A DNA stretch of 64,000 nt from Apteryx mantelli (Eukaryota > Chordata > Aves > Apterygiformes > Apterygidae), in the NCBI RefSeq assembly GCF_036417845.1, contig NC_089984.1:32337447-32401446 (forward strand), written 5' to 3'. The position numbers and the translations under genes are program-made. Positions 13,013-26,620 of this stretch are shown here, in pieces (positions within the stretch are counted from its first letter, which is position 1; each line of letters opens with the position of its first letter). The notes beneath the pieces are model-generated. The model was not told where the DNA came from and did not search any database. It saw only the letters and a list, made by a program, of their open reading frames with translations.

Positions 13013-14769
13013 GTCAGTTAAATCTTTCATGTCCAGGCTTTCTCAGCACCCATTCACCATCTGGATGGACTGAGAAGGCTTTAACATGGTAATATTGGGT
13101 CCCCCAACAGTTATCTCTGAAACCCTAGAAGCCATCCCTAGAAAGCTCAAATCTGCTGCAGTAAAGGTTCATGGGACACTTCTTGCACATTTACTGAGAT
13201 CTTTGTAAAGACTCCATACAAGCATGAAAAAGCTACTGGCAGGCTATGTCTGAGCTGAAGCCAGCAGTGTAGATGGAAAGTGTGCCAGTCCCACTGTTTG
13301 GCTCATCTAAGTCTTGTTTTAATCCCCCATGGCTCTAGAAATACCAGAAAATATCCCAGGCAAGATCAGTTGCCCACTGTGCTCCTGGTGCTACAAACAC
13401 AGTTAGAAGCTATCCTTACCTTGAAGAGCTGATGGCCACAGGCCCTGATCCTCAGAAGGACTTTGGGCTACAGCAAGCAAAGCTGCCACTTCTACATTTG
13501 GGAGTCTTATTCCAGTAGAGGACTAACCTGTTTTGGAGGCCAGATGCTCTATAAAGTGATTAGAAACTGACTTGCTTCAGCAGGGTGTTGATAGGGAGAT
13601 GCTGAATGTAATTATAAGGCTTTCTGGTATCATGAGGTATTTCTCTTGTATCTGAGCCCATGGACCTAAACCCTCTCCTATTGCCCAATGCCAATGAAAA
13701 GAGCCAGTAATGGCAAGTCAATCTCTTCTTTTAAAGCACAGCTAAGGGAAGCATGTTCAGCTAAGATGTGGTAGGCTCAGGTTTGAATGTGTCCTTTACC
13801 AAGAAGATCAGGCCTACATCCCCTCTATTTTGAAGACTGTCTTAACCATTAGGTTATTCAATACAGAAACAGGCACTCATTCCCTCCTCTTAAAACTGCA
13901 CACTTGGAGAGTGGAGGCAGAAAGCCCAGGTGTAGGGCCAAGGAGGGAGGAAGAAATGGGTCCAAGTTCTTGTGCCTTTACCTACATTTTAATTGACAAT
14001 GATGAAACATAAAGGACTTACTTAAACAATCCTTGGTCTAGAACTTGGTACCCACAAGGCCTCTGGCGGATCTGTCTTGTGGACCTGCATAGCTGTGGCA
14101 CTGTCCTCACACTTCCTTGGCTAAGGAAGAAGGTTTATGACAACTGCTTAATTCCCTTTTACTCTACTGACATCGCTGGTAACAGCAAAACATGAGGAAA
14201 AATGGTATCCCTACTTTGGAAAAAGAAGGGAGTCACAGTCTGGTATGTGATCTGCTAGGCACACTTTCTTACTGGAAATTTGAAGAATTTTAGGTCCATG
14301 CTCTGTGATGTAAATAGGGATGACTTACATGTGCAAGAGGAAGTGAAGAGAGAAATATGCTTTTGCTGGCTTACCCTGTTAAAGCATCTGAGCACCTAAT
14401 TCTCCTTTAATGGCTTGCACATGTACGTGTGGGTCCAACTCCTAGCAACTTGTCCACACTTACACCACAACTTCTCTGTCAGTTTTTGTAGTTTAACGCA
14501 AATCTCTGGGGAACCATTTTAATGTCCTCCCCATAATGCCATCGTTCCCCTCAAAAGTCAGGTTAATCTGGATTATGAATATTGGTTCAGGTTATCTTTT
14601 TTATGTTGTAGCAAAATAAATTTTCATAGTGCATTGGGAACTTTATCTGAGGGCTCCTTTTCAGTCTCTTTCCAACAAGAAATCACTACAATTTTACATG
14701 CCTTCAACCGCAGCAGAATCAATGGCATTATATTGGCATAAAATCAAAGCAGTGGAAGACTGGAAAAAG

Positions 14770-15020
14770 TGAATAGGATCTCTATAATAAGTTAAGAATT
14801 TATGCCTTGTGATCATTTTGAAAATAACCGTAGCTTGACAATAGCTACCTCCGGTAAATGAGCATCCACGAATAGCACATTACTTATGAAGCAATTTCAT
14901 GACGACCCAAAAGTTTCTCAAGAGGTTTGGCAGAGCCTTGCTCATTAAATTAATTTTGAAGTGCTAATTTGGCACCATTTTTTTAATGCATGACATTAAT
15001 TCATGATATAAATTTTGACA
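14770..15020. promoter_or_regulatory. Candidate conserved non-coding element
   Basis: Complex sequence with several TAATT/AATTA cores (attaaattaattttgaag, aatgcatgacattaattcatg) and TGACATTAAT-like words, and no repeat landmarks. This resembles vertebrate enhancers, but conservation cannot be tested here. Confidence 0.25.
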
Positions 15021-17053
15021 TGTTCAGATTTTTTTTTTAACTTTCCAAACAGCATCGAAATTTATGTTTGAGAAATGTACTCTCTCGCTCTATAAATATA
15101 CTATAGTTAGAATCACCATACTTTATTGCTTTATTTAGTTGCAAGTGAAGGGGTGAGGGTTTCATGCCATCCTATGTCACTCTATAAAAACATGTCAATC
15201 GCGTCCTTGAAGCTATTTAATTGTATCATCTTACCACCTAGTTTTACGGCAAAAGTCCAGACTGCCTGCTTACTTTGATATGAGTGGGGTGAGTGGAAAA
15301 ATAGTCATTTCTGAAGAAAAGTCAGGAATGTTCTTTATGCTGACTGAACTGCCACTTAGAGTTAGCCAATAATAAGCACAAGGCAGTACTCAAGACTTTA
15401 TTAAAAGAAATCTACTATTGTTGTACCCTGTCTTTTGAATTACACCTGATTTCAGAGTGATTACCCTGAAGATGAGACATTTGGGCTCTCACCCCAGTTT
15501 GACCTAAGGAGATTCAAAATCTCGACCCTGATATATGACCTGGGGTACTCTGGAAAGGGAGTGCACACTACCTTCTTCTTTCTGAAACAGGACCGCTGTG
15601 TACCCTGAAATGCAAAACTCATGGTGGGGGCAAATAAGAGGAAACCTGACTGTATGCCTGTGCCTAAGGTGCACAGCTAGGAGATAGGGAATGTTGAGAT
15701 TTTGGTCCCTACCCAACAAAACCTTTATGTCTGTTAAGTGGAAAAGATTTAGATAACAGGGAACAATTCCCTAGGCTATCCTGCTGCTGGCTGAATGCAC
15801 TAACCAGCAGGCTTGACTGAACCGTCAATCACCTCTCCTCCTCCTGGCTCTGTTGTATTCCCAGCTACACCATGACCCAGCTACAGAGGAGAATGGAAAG
15901 TGCAAAGGTTTCATATCCCCTTCAGAGAGGGGGGAACTAGAAGCCAGACCCTGCAAGTCCTTCACGTGTGCAATAACCATCAGGGTATTATGCAAAGAGC
16001 GAACACTACTCAAAGAAGTATGCTTCTTCGTTTGTATCAGCATTTTCCAGGCATTCTCAGACTGCTCTTCCTGGGTCGGCATCTTTCTCAGGGACTTAGG
16101 CAGCCTTTAGGCAGCATGAAGCCTCTCTGCTTCAGTGTGGACTCTAGTGGCAAGATCTAAGGGCCTGTCTCACAAATTAAAGTGGCCCTGTACATATGCA
16201 GTGCTTAAATCTAGATACAAGGGACTCTTTTTTTCAGGTTGTCCATGGTAAGAGCTTGTAGACTCTGAGGTGTTCATGCAATGCTGAGTAATCACTAATT
16301 TGGACTGCTAGCTGAGGTTAAACCGTACCTAGGGCCACTTTGGATGGGATTTCTGTCGTCTGGGTTTTGTCATGCCTGTCCCTTTGTGCTGATGCAGTCA
16401 AGGGAGCAAAGCATCATTTGTTGACACTGTGAAAGACAGTGATGGTAGAGGAGACTGATCACAATGCAAAGCATTTAGCTAGTGGTGATAACTTGGGTTT
16501 TAAAACTATAGGGTTTTTTGTATATTTATCTAGCTCTCAATCGGGCAGATAAGCAAGTCTATGATTATCTGTATTTGTTTAAACTACCACACTCTGATCT
16601 AAGTTTTATATTGATGCAATCATCTTTTCCAAAGTTACTGAACATTTTCCACATCCCTCAAGATGTTGTAACTCAGTTTCTTAATACAATATTTTCCTCT
16701 CTGAAATAACCAGGGAAATGAAGTGTGTCTTTCTTTGTCCCTCTGTTCAGTGCTTTATAAGATATGCCTAATAATTGCAGTATTTCCTTCTGGCTGTTGT
16801 AGCAATGCCTCATCCACTCAACATTGTCTTTGAAGCAATCCACCTGCACAAATAAGGCTATCTCAGCTTTTTTTTTTTTGTTGTTGTTGTTGTATTGTCT
16901 GCCCCCCAAAGTTGCTAGATTTTATAGGTATCACATTGTCAATGGTAGAAAGAAGATGGAGACCACTGGAAAGAGCCAGCCCATTCAAGATGTGGTGCTG
17001 AAGAAAGGGATGCCTTTGTGCATGCAGGAGAGAGTCAGTAGTAGGATTTCTTT

Positions 17054-17290
17054 TTAGATGCATATTTGCCTGGTGTTTAAACTCGATTCTTGTGGTTCAT
17101 TCTTGAGCACACGGCTTGAGCACTTGAAGCAGTTTCCCTCCTGACGGAAGCAAGGTTGCAGACACTCATCAAAGCACCATTTAGAGCGTCTTTCTGGCAG
17201 TGTGGAAGTAAGGTTCTCCAGCTGGTAGCAGTCTTCGTTGCCAGTAAAAATGGAACGTGGATTTAGGGTCCTGGAACCGTAACAGATCAC
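17054..17290 (-). other. Cysteine-rich open frame, unassigned
   Basis: A minus-strand frame of 78 codons carries eight cysteines, with a compact core CFDECLQPCFRQEGNCFKC and an NLTS sequon just before it, so it would suit a small secreted or extracellular domain. The frame opens on GTG, contains no ATG, and has a stop three codons upstream. It could therefore only be a downstream exon; a ttccag site at about 17270-17275 would leave it open. I do not recognise the family. A chance frame or decayed exon is at least as likely as a real one. Confidence 0.15.
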
Positions 17291-18164
17291 AGCGAATCAA
17301 ACCCCTCTGTGTGTTTCACCGGTTAGTAATATAGATGCACCCTATATATCCCCCCACCCATAAGAGATTTCCAGTTGGAGTTGGGTTTTAGTTCTTTTGT
17401 ACAGCAAACAATTCTCATTTCTTTCCTCAAAGAGTCCTTGGATCCATGCCTAAAAACAAATTTCCAAATCCCTTCATCAAAATATTTCTCCCTCTCTCCT
17501 GTTGCTGCCCCTCCCTTCCCTTCAGTAATAATAGAAACAATTTGCATCATAAGCTAAACAAAACCTAATTTCCTTGTACCTTAAAGAAGGAAATTATGTT
17601 GCAAACTAAATAAAGTAAATGAATAGTGCATGAACTGCTGCCATCTCTTGGTTATATTCATCACTGAGTATTCTGGGTGTATTCATCTAAATCAAGAATA
17701 TTAGGGCATTTTATAGTATTATTTTCCCATTCACCTCACATCCAACCTTGAAAACACAGAGCAAGAGGCTATTTAATTTTTTTTCTGATGCTGCTGCTAA
17801 AGTTGTCAGTTGCAACTATTAAGGTAATGTTTAAAGGTCTTCCTCTATAAATATTTTTTGTGTGCTTAAGCTAAGTCTTTTGTCTTACTGTACCAGGCTT
17901 TTGTTTTGGTTTCATTTTAATCTCTACCTTTATTAAACTTCTATGCACACTCACATAGTATGTTTTGTTGTAAATTTTGTACTACTGCAAAGATTGTTAA
18001 CTTTATTACTTTGTCATTTTGATGACGAAGGAGAAACACAGGACAAATGAAGGGAAGGGATGGAGGGAACACATCTGCCTAAGTGCAATAAAATGAATTT
18101 CTGATACACCTTTTTTCCAGGTCTAAAGAACAACATACTAATTTTATGCCTTATCCAGATGTGT

Positions 18165-18225
18165 GCTCTGACTAGAAGCTTATTGAAGTTAATGACAAGA
18201 CTCCAGTTGACTTCAAGATCCTTCA
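18165..18225. repeat. Possible old amniote repeat fragment
   Basis: Paired blocks attgaagttaatgacaagac and tccagttgacttcaag form the imperfect inverted pair that is common in ancient amniote palindromic repeats. The call is weak and based on these two blocks only. Confidence 0.35.
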
Positions 18226-20689
18226 GACAATTTCTGGTGAAAATTACCCATTTTCCTTTGAAGTTGTCAAATATTTCAGTGAAATGACATTGGTTTCTCC
18301 CACCCATACTGTTCACCACAATTGCTACATGTTTAATCAGTTCTTACTGATGTCAGCAGGACATCAGCTGACCTTTTCTAGGTCAACTGCAATGTGTACA
18401 CAGCTAAAACACCCTATCTGAGCAGTCTTTAGGTGCTCTCTGAATGATGATATGGATGATGAATGGGAACGAAATCCTGGCAAGCTCCCAATGAAAGCCA
18501 TGCAGTCAGGATTTTCACCCCTTCCTTACTTCTTCCCAGCCCTGGCTTCAGTTCCTGTTGATGGCATACTCACCTGTCAATGCGTTGTGTTGTCTGTAGC
18601 TGTACCTCACTGGGCTCTATGATCGTGTCAAAGCATGTCGCTTCAGAGAGCAAACAGAGAGGAATCAGCAATTTTTGCTGAGAATATAAATACAGAAGGT
18701 CTAAGAGCAACCTAATTAAACCAAAATCCTGAGTTAGGCCAAAGGTTTCATTAACAGCCAGGCTATAATTAGCAGATCCTCTCAGTTTGCTGTGTGAGAA
18801 GGATTAACCACAGTCTGGCTTTTGGAGCAAAAGCAATTAGGTACCAACATCACTGTGACAAGCAGCTGTTTGTCACGTACTGACACTGAGCTGAACTGAG
18901 GCCTTACAAAAAGCTTAATTTAACTGGAAGAGTGAAAAGTGTTTGGTCTTCCCTCACCTGGCTATACATGTCCAGGCATGGCTGAAGATCTCTTTCCTAT
19001 GGGATGTACATGAATCTGCAACTCTGGGCCAATAACTCATTTAAGTTTCTTTTTGTTGTCATGACTAAATGGTTTGCTTATATACAAACTCCACTAAACC
19101 CCAGGCATTACGCTGGAAAAGGACTTCCAGAAAGCAACAGTGTCTCCTCGTGTAGCAGGTTTTCTTCACTGTTTTTTACTCGTGAGCTCCCTACATGGCA
19201 ACTTGCTGCAGCCTGATTCTCTTACTCACTGAAGCGATTAAAGTGATATCACCCTGGAGACTTCTTGTTTGTCTGCACATATCACCACAACCATCTCAGC
19301 TCCCTCCCAAGCAAGGGCAGAGGTCTGCTGTGCTGGAAATTTGGCAGGGTGAGATTTATTCTCCTTTTCATTAAGAGGTATTCTGTTTTCTATCTCTTTC
19401 AGGCTTGCTGAAGTTTCTTCCTCCTGACTTAATATAAAGCATTAAAAAAAACCCACCCTAATTCTGATCTATAAGATCACGATGTATACCACGAAAAGAG
19501 CTATATAGAAGTGCTTTACCCTCACAGTGGTTAGATGATGGATAAATAGGTATGGCTAGAGTAGTATCTCTCTAAAGAGGCAGCGCATGCATTGTGGTAC
19601 AGGGAAGTGTTGTACACCACTGGTATTACAGAAGCGACTCTGAACTTCGACTTCCACACACATTGGCAATTTGGCTTTTGGTCTGCATCTCACGTATGCT
19701 GACGGGGCGTGGGGTGTTAAAAAAGGCTGAACCATGAGAATTAAATATTAGGAAGCACTGATGGGCTTTGGACTGTGAGAGCTGAGCTAAACTGATCTGA
19801 TGAGCTAATACTTACTAGAGTGAGTGTGAGGTATAGGCATAAAAATGGGTTGAAAACCTGCTCCAAAATACAAGTAGGACCACCAGTGCTCACATCCTGC
19901 TACTTAAGCAGTGCTTTTCTTGTACCCCTCAGTACACTGGCTTCTTCTAGAAGGAAGGATTTTTGAGGCTAATTTGTGGAACGGCTTATCGGTCAGCAGT
20001 TTGCCTAAGAATGTGGAAGAATTTGTAGTTATTACAGTAGCCTTTTCCTTCCCTGTGCCGTGCTCACATGGGATTACATGACATTGCTGAAAGAGCAGGC
20101 ATACAGCCTTCATAGGCCAAAAATGACTGTTTTTTTTCTTCAGCCTATATCATTAAACTTTTACTTTAACAAATCCAGGACAATAAAAAAAAAAACCACC
20201 CAACCTATGAACAGGTGAATTCACATTGACAGATTCCTTTTTAATATGAATACTTAATTTTATCTTTCAAGTTACCCTACTTCCGCTGATTTTTTTTCTC
20301 CACCCTGTCATTAGACTAAATGAAAAAAAATGTTATGTCATTACCTTTTATGTTCAAATTCAGACAAGTTCTGGTGGCTTCCAGATCTCCTCCAGGGACT
20401 CATCTTTCCTGCATAGCTGTAGTGGTAGAGAAAACTGGAGAGCTGTGCTCTTGTTCATTATCAGGTTATTGAATGAGATTTCTATTACGAGAAAACTCCA
20501 CAGAACCCTGTAGAATACTTTTTATTTTCTATCATAATTCACTTTCTTCTGAAAGTGAATCTTTATACCAAAAAGATACGAGTGCTTTAATTAAGAATGG
20601 ATGTCTTTCTAAAGGAAATTTTCCAGTCTAGTTAGACATCACTAAGCTCAGACTGAAATTTACTGGTTTGTGTTTTATTAGAGCTCAGG

Positions 20690-21140
20690 CCTTAATTGCT
20701 CCATCGTTACCGCATCTTCGCTGGCCAGAAGCAGGAGCAGGCTGAGAAACGGGCTACCTGCAAGAGCAAGTGCCTCACGCGCAGGCTGTCCTGGTGGGTA
20801 AGTCTGAGCTCGGGCTGAGCCTGCATTGCCTACGAAGTCCGCCTGCCCTCGGAGCACGCTTACAGAAAGGCTTCTCTAGGGATGACCCTGGGTTGCCTTT
20901 TCTGGCTGATGGGGCCTAACCCAAGGGAAGGTGGGAAGGCAGGGAAAAGAGGCCCGGAACATCCATACGGGAGAAGAACGAAACCCGGGAAGCCGACCTT
21001 TTCCTTTCGCTCCCAGCCTGGCCGTACGGGTCCGTCCCTGCAGACGCGGCCCCGGCGTGCTCCCTCCGGGGGCTGCAGGGCTGCCGCGACGCAGCAGCGC
21101 GGCTCGCCCGGGCGGGTTTCCCGACCTTGACGTCTGCAGC
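20690..21140. promoter_or_regulatory. CpG island, isolated, in intergenic region
   Basis: This stretch is far richer in G+C and in CG dinucleotides than the surrounding AT-rich sequence, with dense CGs at about 20935-21125 (gcgcggctcgcccgggcggg is one part). Such islands usually mark promoters. A near-perfect splice donor on the plus strand (gtaagt, 20798-20803) lies at the upstream side, which would suit a first exon of a non-coding or unknown transcript running to higher coordinates. No coding sequence was recognised on either strand, although frames of 80-130 codons are open, as expected in GC-rich DNA. Confidence 0.6.
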
Positions 21141-22216
21141 ACTGAGTTTCAGAGGATTCCTGCCATGACTTGTTACTTTGAAAATAGATATCAGGCCGAG
21201 AGTTAAACTGCCTTTGCTGCGCTGCAGAAGAGCAAGGAGCGACCCCAGCCAGGCTCACGCGAGGTCTGCTGGACCCTCTGAAGCAAACGGTGCTGGCTGC
21301 TGTGAATGTCTCAGCAGCAGAGATGGATGGATTTTTTGCTGTCGTTCTGCTTTAGTGAATAAAAAAACTGAATGGGGAGAAATAGAGGGGTTCCATTCCA
21401 GTGAAACCAAAATATTGGAAATTAAAATAAGGAAAAAACAAAAACCTATTGGAGAAAGTGATTGGCAGAAATTCTCACATATTACTGTATGATGCTGTTG
21501 TTTCTCCCCTCCAAAAAAAAAAAATTCTTTGATAAATTTACCATTCTTTAAAGAGATAACACCAGTTTGGTCTCCTAGCAGTGAGGGAGCTTTTGAGAAA
21601 AAGCAGAAATATAGACTTTACTAATTATGACCTAGGGACATTGACCTAATGATGTGAACAGGACTTACTGCTTATAGTTTGTGGGTAAATGAAGGATGCT
21701 GGCCAAGTATAGAACTCACTTTCAGAAAAGTAAATTAAAATTCTATTTAAAATAATGTTTTATTTTAATTTTTTTTTTTAACAGCTGGGAGGGTAGAAAA
21801 CATTTCCCTAGATGATATTATAATAACATTCAAATGTAATTCCCTGAGGAGGCTGAATAATTTCAAATCCTGACTAAGTTATTCAATTTGAAATTAGTTA
21901 AGTGGTTATTTGGCTAAAAGGGATTTTAAAAACAAGATCTACTTATGAATGTTCAGGCTAAGGAAATATTCCAGTGAATTCAATTAGGAATGGGATTCTT
22001 TACTGGCTTCAATCCAGTAGTAACCTGCAGGTTTGTCTCTTGATAATTAACATGTCCTCTGGTTAATAACAATAATCATAGCCAAACTTGCAACAAATGA
22101 GAACTCAAAGCAAACAAACAAAAAATTTGCTAATTTTCTTCCTCAGTGTTCACAGAGCTTTTTCTTGGAGGAGCCCTCTGGCTGCATTTGTACATATTAT
22201 TAATAACTATGGTACT

Positions 22217-22261
22217 ATTCATTTCAAAATCTACAAAATAATCATTCATTTCAAAATCTAC
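22217..22261 (+). repeat. 27-bp period tandem duplication
   Basis: The 18-base unit attcatttcaaaatctac is present at 22217-22234 and, identically, at 22244-22261. Identical copies suggest a recent local duplication. Confidence 0.9.
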
Positions 22262-25200
22262 TTAACATGCTGGTGCTCTAGCATTGAACAGGAATCAGAA
22301 GGGGAGGTAGTCTGGCAATCTTTATTCTCTCCCCAATAAAATTCTCTGATAAAGGGAACTGGGCTTTTATTTTTCCTTTGTTGCATGTGTGCTGAAAGAC
22401 TTAAAGATGCTGTCTTAGAAAAAAGAAATGGAAAGAAATGGAAACTGTTTTACTAAAAAACCACAAGGTACAGTTTCTGATTTCTCCATAAAAGTAATAT
22501 TTTTAAGAAATAATTCTGAGAGGTTGTTTTGGGTTTTGTGTTGCTTTCTCCAACAACACTTCATTTTTTTAAAAAAAGGAAGATGTCTGGTGTTAAAAAC
22601 GCAGCACTCAGTGATCCATTTTTGGTGATCAGTAATGAAGTATTTCCAGTGTATGTGGAGAGAGTATTGTGTTACGCTCCTCGGTGTGGCTGTTTTAGGA
22701 GTTAATCAGCAGATAATGGCAATAAATGGGGGTCCCCTTGAAAAGACTGGGTAGGAGTCTTCTCCGTAGGCACCTTTGGGAGCAGCTTTGTGGAAGAGAC
22801 TTTGCAGCAGTTCAAAACGTAGTGGCAGAATTTGTTAGCTGGTAGGGTTTCTGGCAAGTGGACAGACCATGCTGAACTCCTGAAAGCACTTTTAACAGGC
22901 AATGCAATGCTGAGGCTTCCTGGTTAAAGGAACTTTCCTACATGCCATTTCAGTTGCATTTCTTCACTTTCTCAGTTGGGCATTGTGCAATTCACTGACT
23001 TCATCACCTGACCTCAGCTGAGGGTTACGAAATGGCAATTATTTTCCCTACCTATTCCTATACTTCTCAATCCTCAAATTCTACATCCCCTGTTTTTCCA
23101 GTTGGAAATATCACAAGAAGGTGAGGCAGTTAGGAGAAGTCATCTGTGCAGGGATGGTATCCAAAGTGGAGCAGAGCCATGCTGTCACCATCAGTCTCTC
23201 TCGCCTCTGCTGTATCCTCAGTTACCTTCCTCTAGCTTCTGCTCTCCAGATGACCAGCATCATTGCTTCCCCAAAACTGCCTACTGATGGAGCAGGGAAG
23301 ATTTGCCTACGCTTAAGCTGGAGGAATGCTGAAAAGGTTCAGATAGGAAATGCAATTCTGCTACAAAACTATCTATCCTAGCCACATATTTCCATTCCTT
23401 TCCCTTCACCCCACTCCCAGCTGAGAATTGTTCCCCTACGATACCTATGATAGAGACAGAAAGCTGGAGAAAATAGCACAGGAATATGGGAAGGGATCAC
23501 AAAACCCACTGCATCAGGTTCCCCGAGATCTCAGGCAATCACCTGGCAAGTCAACATGGAAAGGGGTTGCTGTGGGTTGCAGGAGGGAAAGGTGGTTCTC
23601 AGGACAGCCTTTTCCCCTGGAGTCCCCTGGGTTTCTTTTCGCAGAGCCATATATTTGCAAACATCATGCAGGCACCTGAGAAATGGAGCTAATTCCTAAA
23701 GTCTTTCCACGCTGGGTACAGGCACTTAGGATGAGGCTGTAAATAATGTAATCGGTCTATGCGAGTGGGAACCACTCACAAGGTAAATGCTCTCATCTTT
23801 CAGATCTGCAGCCAAATTTTGTTTGACAATAGGCCTTGACAACATTCTCTGATGGTCTCTCAAGCGCAGGCTTATAGCAAACCTTTTAGATTTGTCTGTT
23901 CCTCAAGAAAAAAAAAGTCTTTTTAAGTTCTTTGAAAACATGATTATAATTCACACAAAGGGTCCTCTGTATGCCTCTAAAAGTCTCCTTTCAGCTCTAC
24001 ACTTTTCTGTCCATTATAAAAGCACTCAGATATTCAAAGACACCAAAATCAAAGACTAGTTACTGTCCAACTAATCCCACCAGCAGGTGTCTGTAGATAG
24101 CTGGCAAAGATCCTTTGTAGGTATGATGTTAATGCTCTTTCAGGCATCATCTAGTAAAAAGGGAAAAGAAAAAGAAAGAGAACTTTCTTTTTATTATTAT
24201 TTCCCAAGGTGCTCAAGTCCTAGCTTCTCTGTCATTTAAATTGTGCATGATTTTTTGGGAGTACTAGGTAAAAAATAGTAAGATCTGAAACTTGAATCTA
24301 ATTCCAGATCTAGAAATATACACCACTTGATTTTTCTTGTTCTCTCTTTTTTTCTCAGGAGCTGAGACTTTCTTTTCTGCAAGTTTTAGGAAAATGCTCC
24401 TTAGTATCTTGCCATGCACAATTGGGAAATCAGAATTTCAAAAGGGAGCCAATGCAATGATCTATTTTTACAGTCTGATTCAAACAAATCAATAAAATTG
24501 TGTTGGCTGCCTTTTGTGTCATCATCTCAGTTAAAAAGAATAATTAGGGGACACATTATATAGATGATGAAAAAGTTCAAGTAAAACTAAGAACTGAACC
24601 TAAACTTTCTCTCCCTGAAACCAGATCATTATTTGAAATGAGATAAAAAAGCAAGAATTAAGGGGAAAAGAATCATTGCTTTTAATTAATAAAAATATTT
24701 GCATTAACAGAAAAGCAAAATACATTGCTGGGGGAATCATAACTTGGTTCTTGCTAAGAGCTGCTACATGTGCTCCTCCTATATCATAACACCCACTGGG
24801 TACTTGAGGAGCTTCAGCAAACGCATGCTCTGTAAAAGAAAAGAATTATTTTTAAATCTTCTTGTAACTGCACAAAAGGGCTGAGGAAGAAAATGTACTT
24901 AAAAACTACTGTGAAAGAAGTAAGCTCTTCTGTATTACAGATAAACACTTGGGTCAACTGTGGGCTAAATCTTGGGGTATTCTCATAAAATGAGAAGACG
25001 ACTCACACAAGCAAGCAATGCTGTAAGTTGCTCTGAGTGGCTGAACACACTCGCTCAGATACCACACTTTCAGGTCAACATGGGATTAGGACATGGGAAA
25101 AAGTCCAATGATGAACTAGTGAGCCAATGTGGATGATCAGGTCAGTCTTTTTGACTTGGCTTGGTTGGCTGGTTAACTGCAAAGCTTTCCTTTCAGCCAA

Positions 25201-26544
25201 ATCAAAGCTTAGAAGGTCACAGTGGGTCCGACTCTGGTTTAGACATAGCTAAATGTGAAGGGCAAGTGAGATTAATATCTGAGCTGCTGTATTTTACTGC
25301 TTGAAGTGAGGAAAAAAGCCTTGGGATTCAGAAAGGCCTTACGCAGGTATTGCCTTGGTGCCACTCTTAGTGCCGTCCTGGTCACCACCCTGCCAACAGA
25401 AGGACCGTTGTTTTGCACAGAGGAAAATTGCCCAAATTCAGATTGAAGTCCACCATAACATACTCTGCAAAATTCATCACAGGCTCTGCTGTGTGTGTAC
25501 ATGATGAGTGCTAAGGCCAAAATGTCAAGCTCGCACTGGAAAACTTGTAAACAAAAGTGTCCTCATCCAAATGGCTGCCACGTCCCATCCTTCTCATAGG
25601 GAGAAAAGCTGGTGGCATGTGGAGGTTGTTCATTTGGCTTTTCTTGTGCAAACACATTAAGATACAGTCTGGAATTACATGACTTTATACTAATTTTCTT
25701 AATTTCTGTCTGCTCAGTGGAGAGGAATAACTCAGAGAACTCAGCTGCGAAACGAATACATCTCTCCAAAGCTTCTGTAAACAGAGATTAGAGATTTTCT
25801 TTTGGATACTTAGTTTAGTCAAATGGGACAGCTTTCCACCAGAATAGTAAAAGCACCAGACTGACAGCACTTAACACAAAAAATTTCATCTGAAAGCACC
25901 AAAGTGCAACAAAAGGGGAAAATGGGGTCTTATACTGGGAAATATCCTGCAATATTAACAACTATATGTGTCACTAGGAGCTGTCCTGATACTTAAGGAA
26001 GTACTGGCTGTAAAACCATGTTTTGGACTGAACTGAGTTGTGTATCAATGCAAGGAAATTCAATCACTTCTTTTTGTATAAAGATTATACTTATTCAAAA
26101 AAAAATCACAGTATTTAATGGTTACAGGGGGGTTGTCCTTTTCTCTTTTTAAAACTTACATGTAAATTAATTTTAATTCCTAAACTGATCAGTTAAAAAG
26201 TTGGTCATTTAAAAAATTTAGCACTTTGTTCCAGATGATATTATGCCCAGGCTGACTGTAGCAATAATTAAAAAATATCTGTAACATTTTACCCAGTAAA
26301 AATATGATGATAGCTACATTTGGTAGTTTGTTATTCCGCAGGGGTGGAGAGGAGGTTGGGGCTCCTGCTTCTTTTCCCAAAAGGATGCGCAGGTTTATAT
26401 GCAATCAGGTAAAGATTAGCTTACAGCATGGACTAGTTCCTACTAGGGCACAAAGAACTTTCCCCCTCGAAAGGCTGCTCTCAACCTATTGCTCTCACTG
26501 GGGAAACGCTAATGGCAATAAGAGCCTCTATTAGCCTCTTTTGA

Positions 26545-26620
26545 GAGCCTCCCCAGCTTTTATGTTTCACCTCTGTAAAATGGCAATGCAACACAATATT
26601 GCTGCCTTCTACCCTCTCTC
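26545..26620 (+). mobile_element. Possible MIR-like remnant
   Basis: A cacctctgtaaaatggcaat block followed by diverged sequence resembles the conserved MIR centre. The flanks cannot be aligned by eye. Confidence 0.35.

Larger units (their letters stand above)
11051..20689. other. Intergenic block, no gene
   Basis: Non-coding AT-rich sequence with the 12-bp inverted repeat at 12984-13012, a GTT repeat near 16880 and candidate conserved non-coding stretches around 12100-12520, 14770-15020 and 18690-18870. The minus-strand cysteine-rich frame at 17054-17290 is noted separately. Confidence 0.6.

Noticed and set aside
20860..21258. Minus-strand 132-codon frame over the CpG island
   Set aside because: GC-rich DNA has few stop codons, and overlapping frames on the other strand are open too. 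The product is Pro/Arg/Gly-rich without a recognisable domain.
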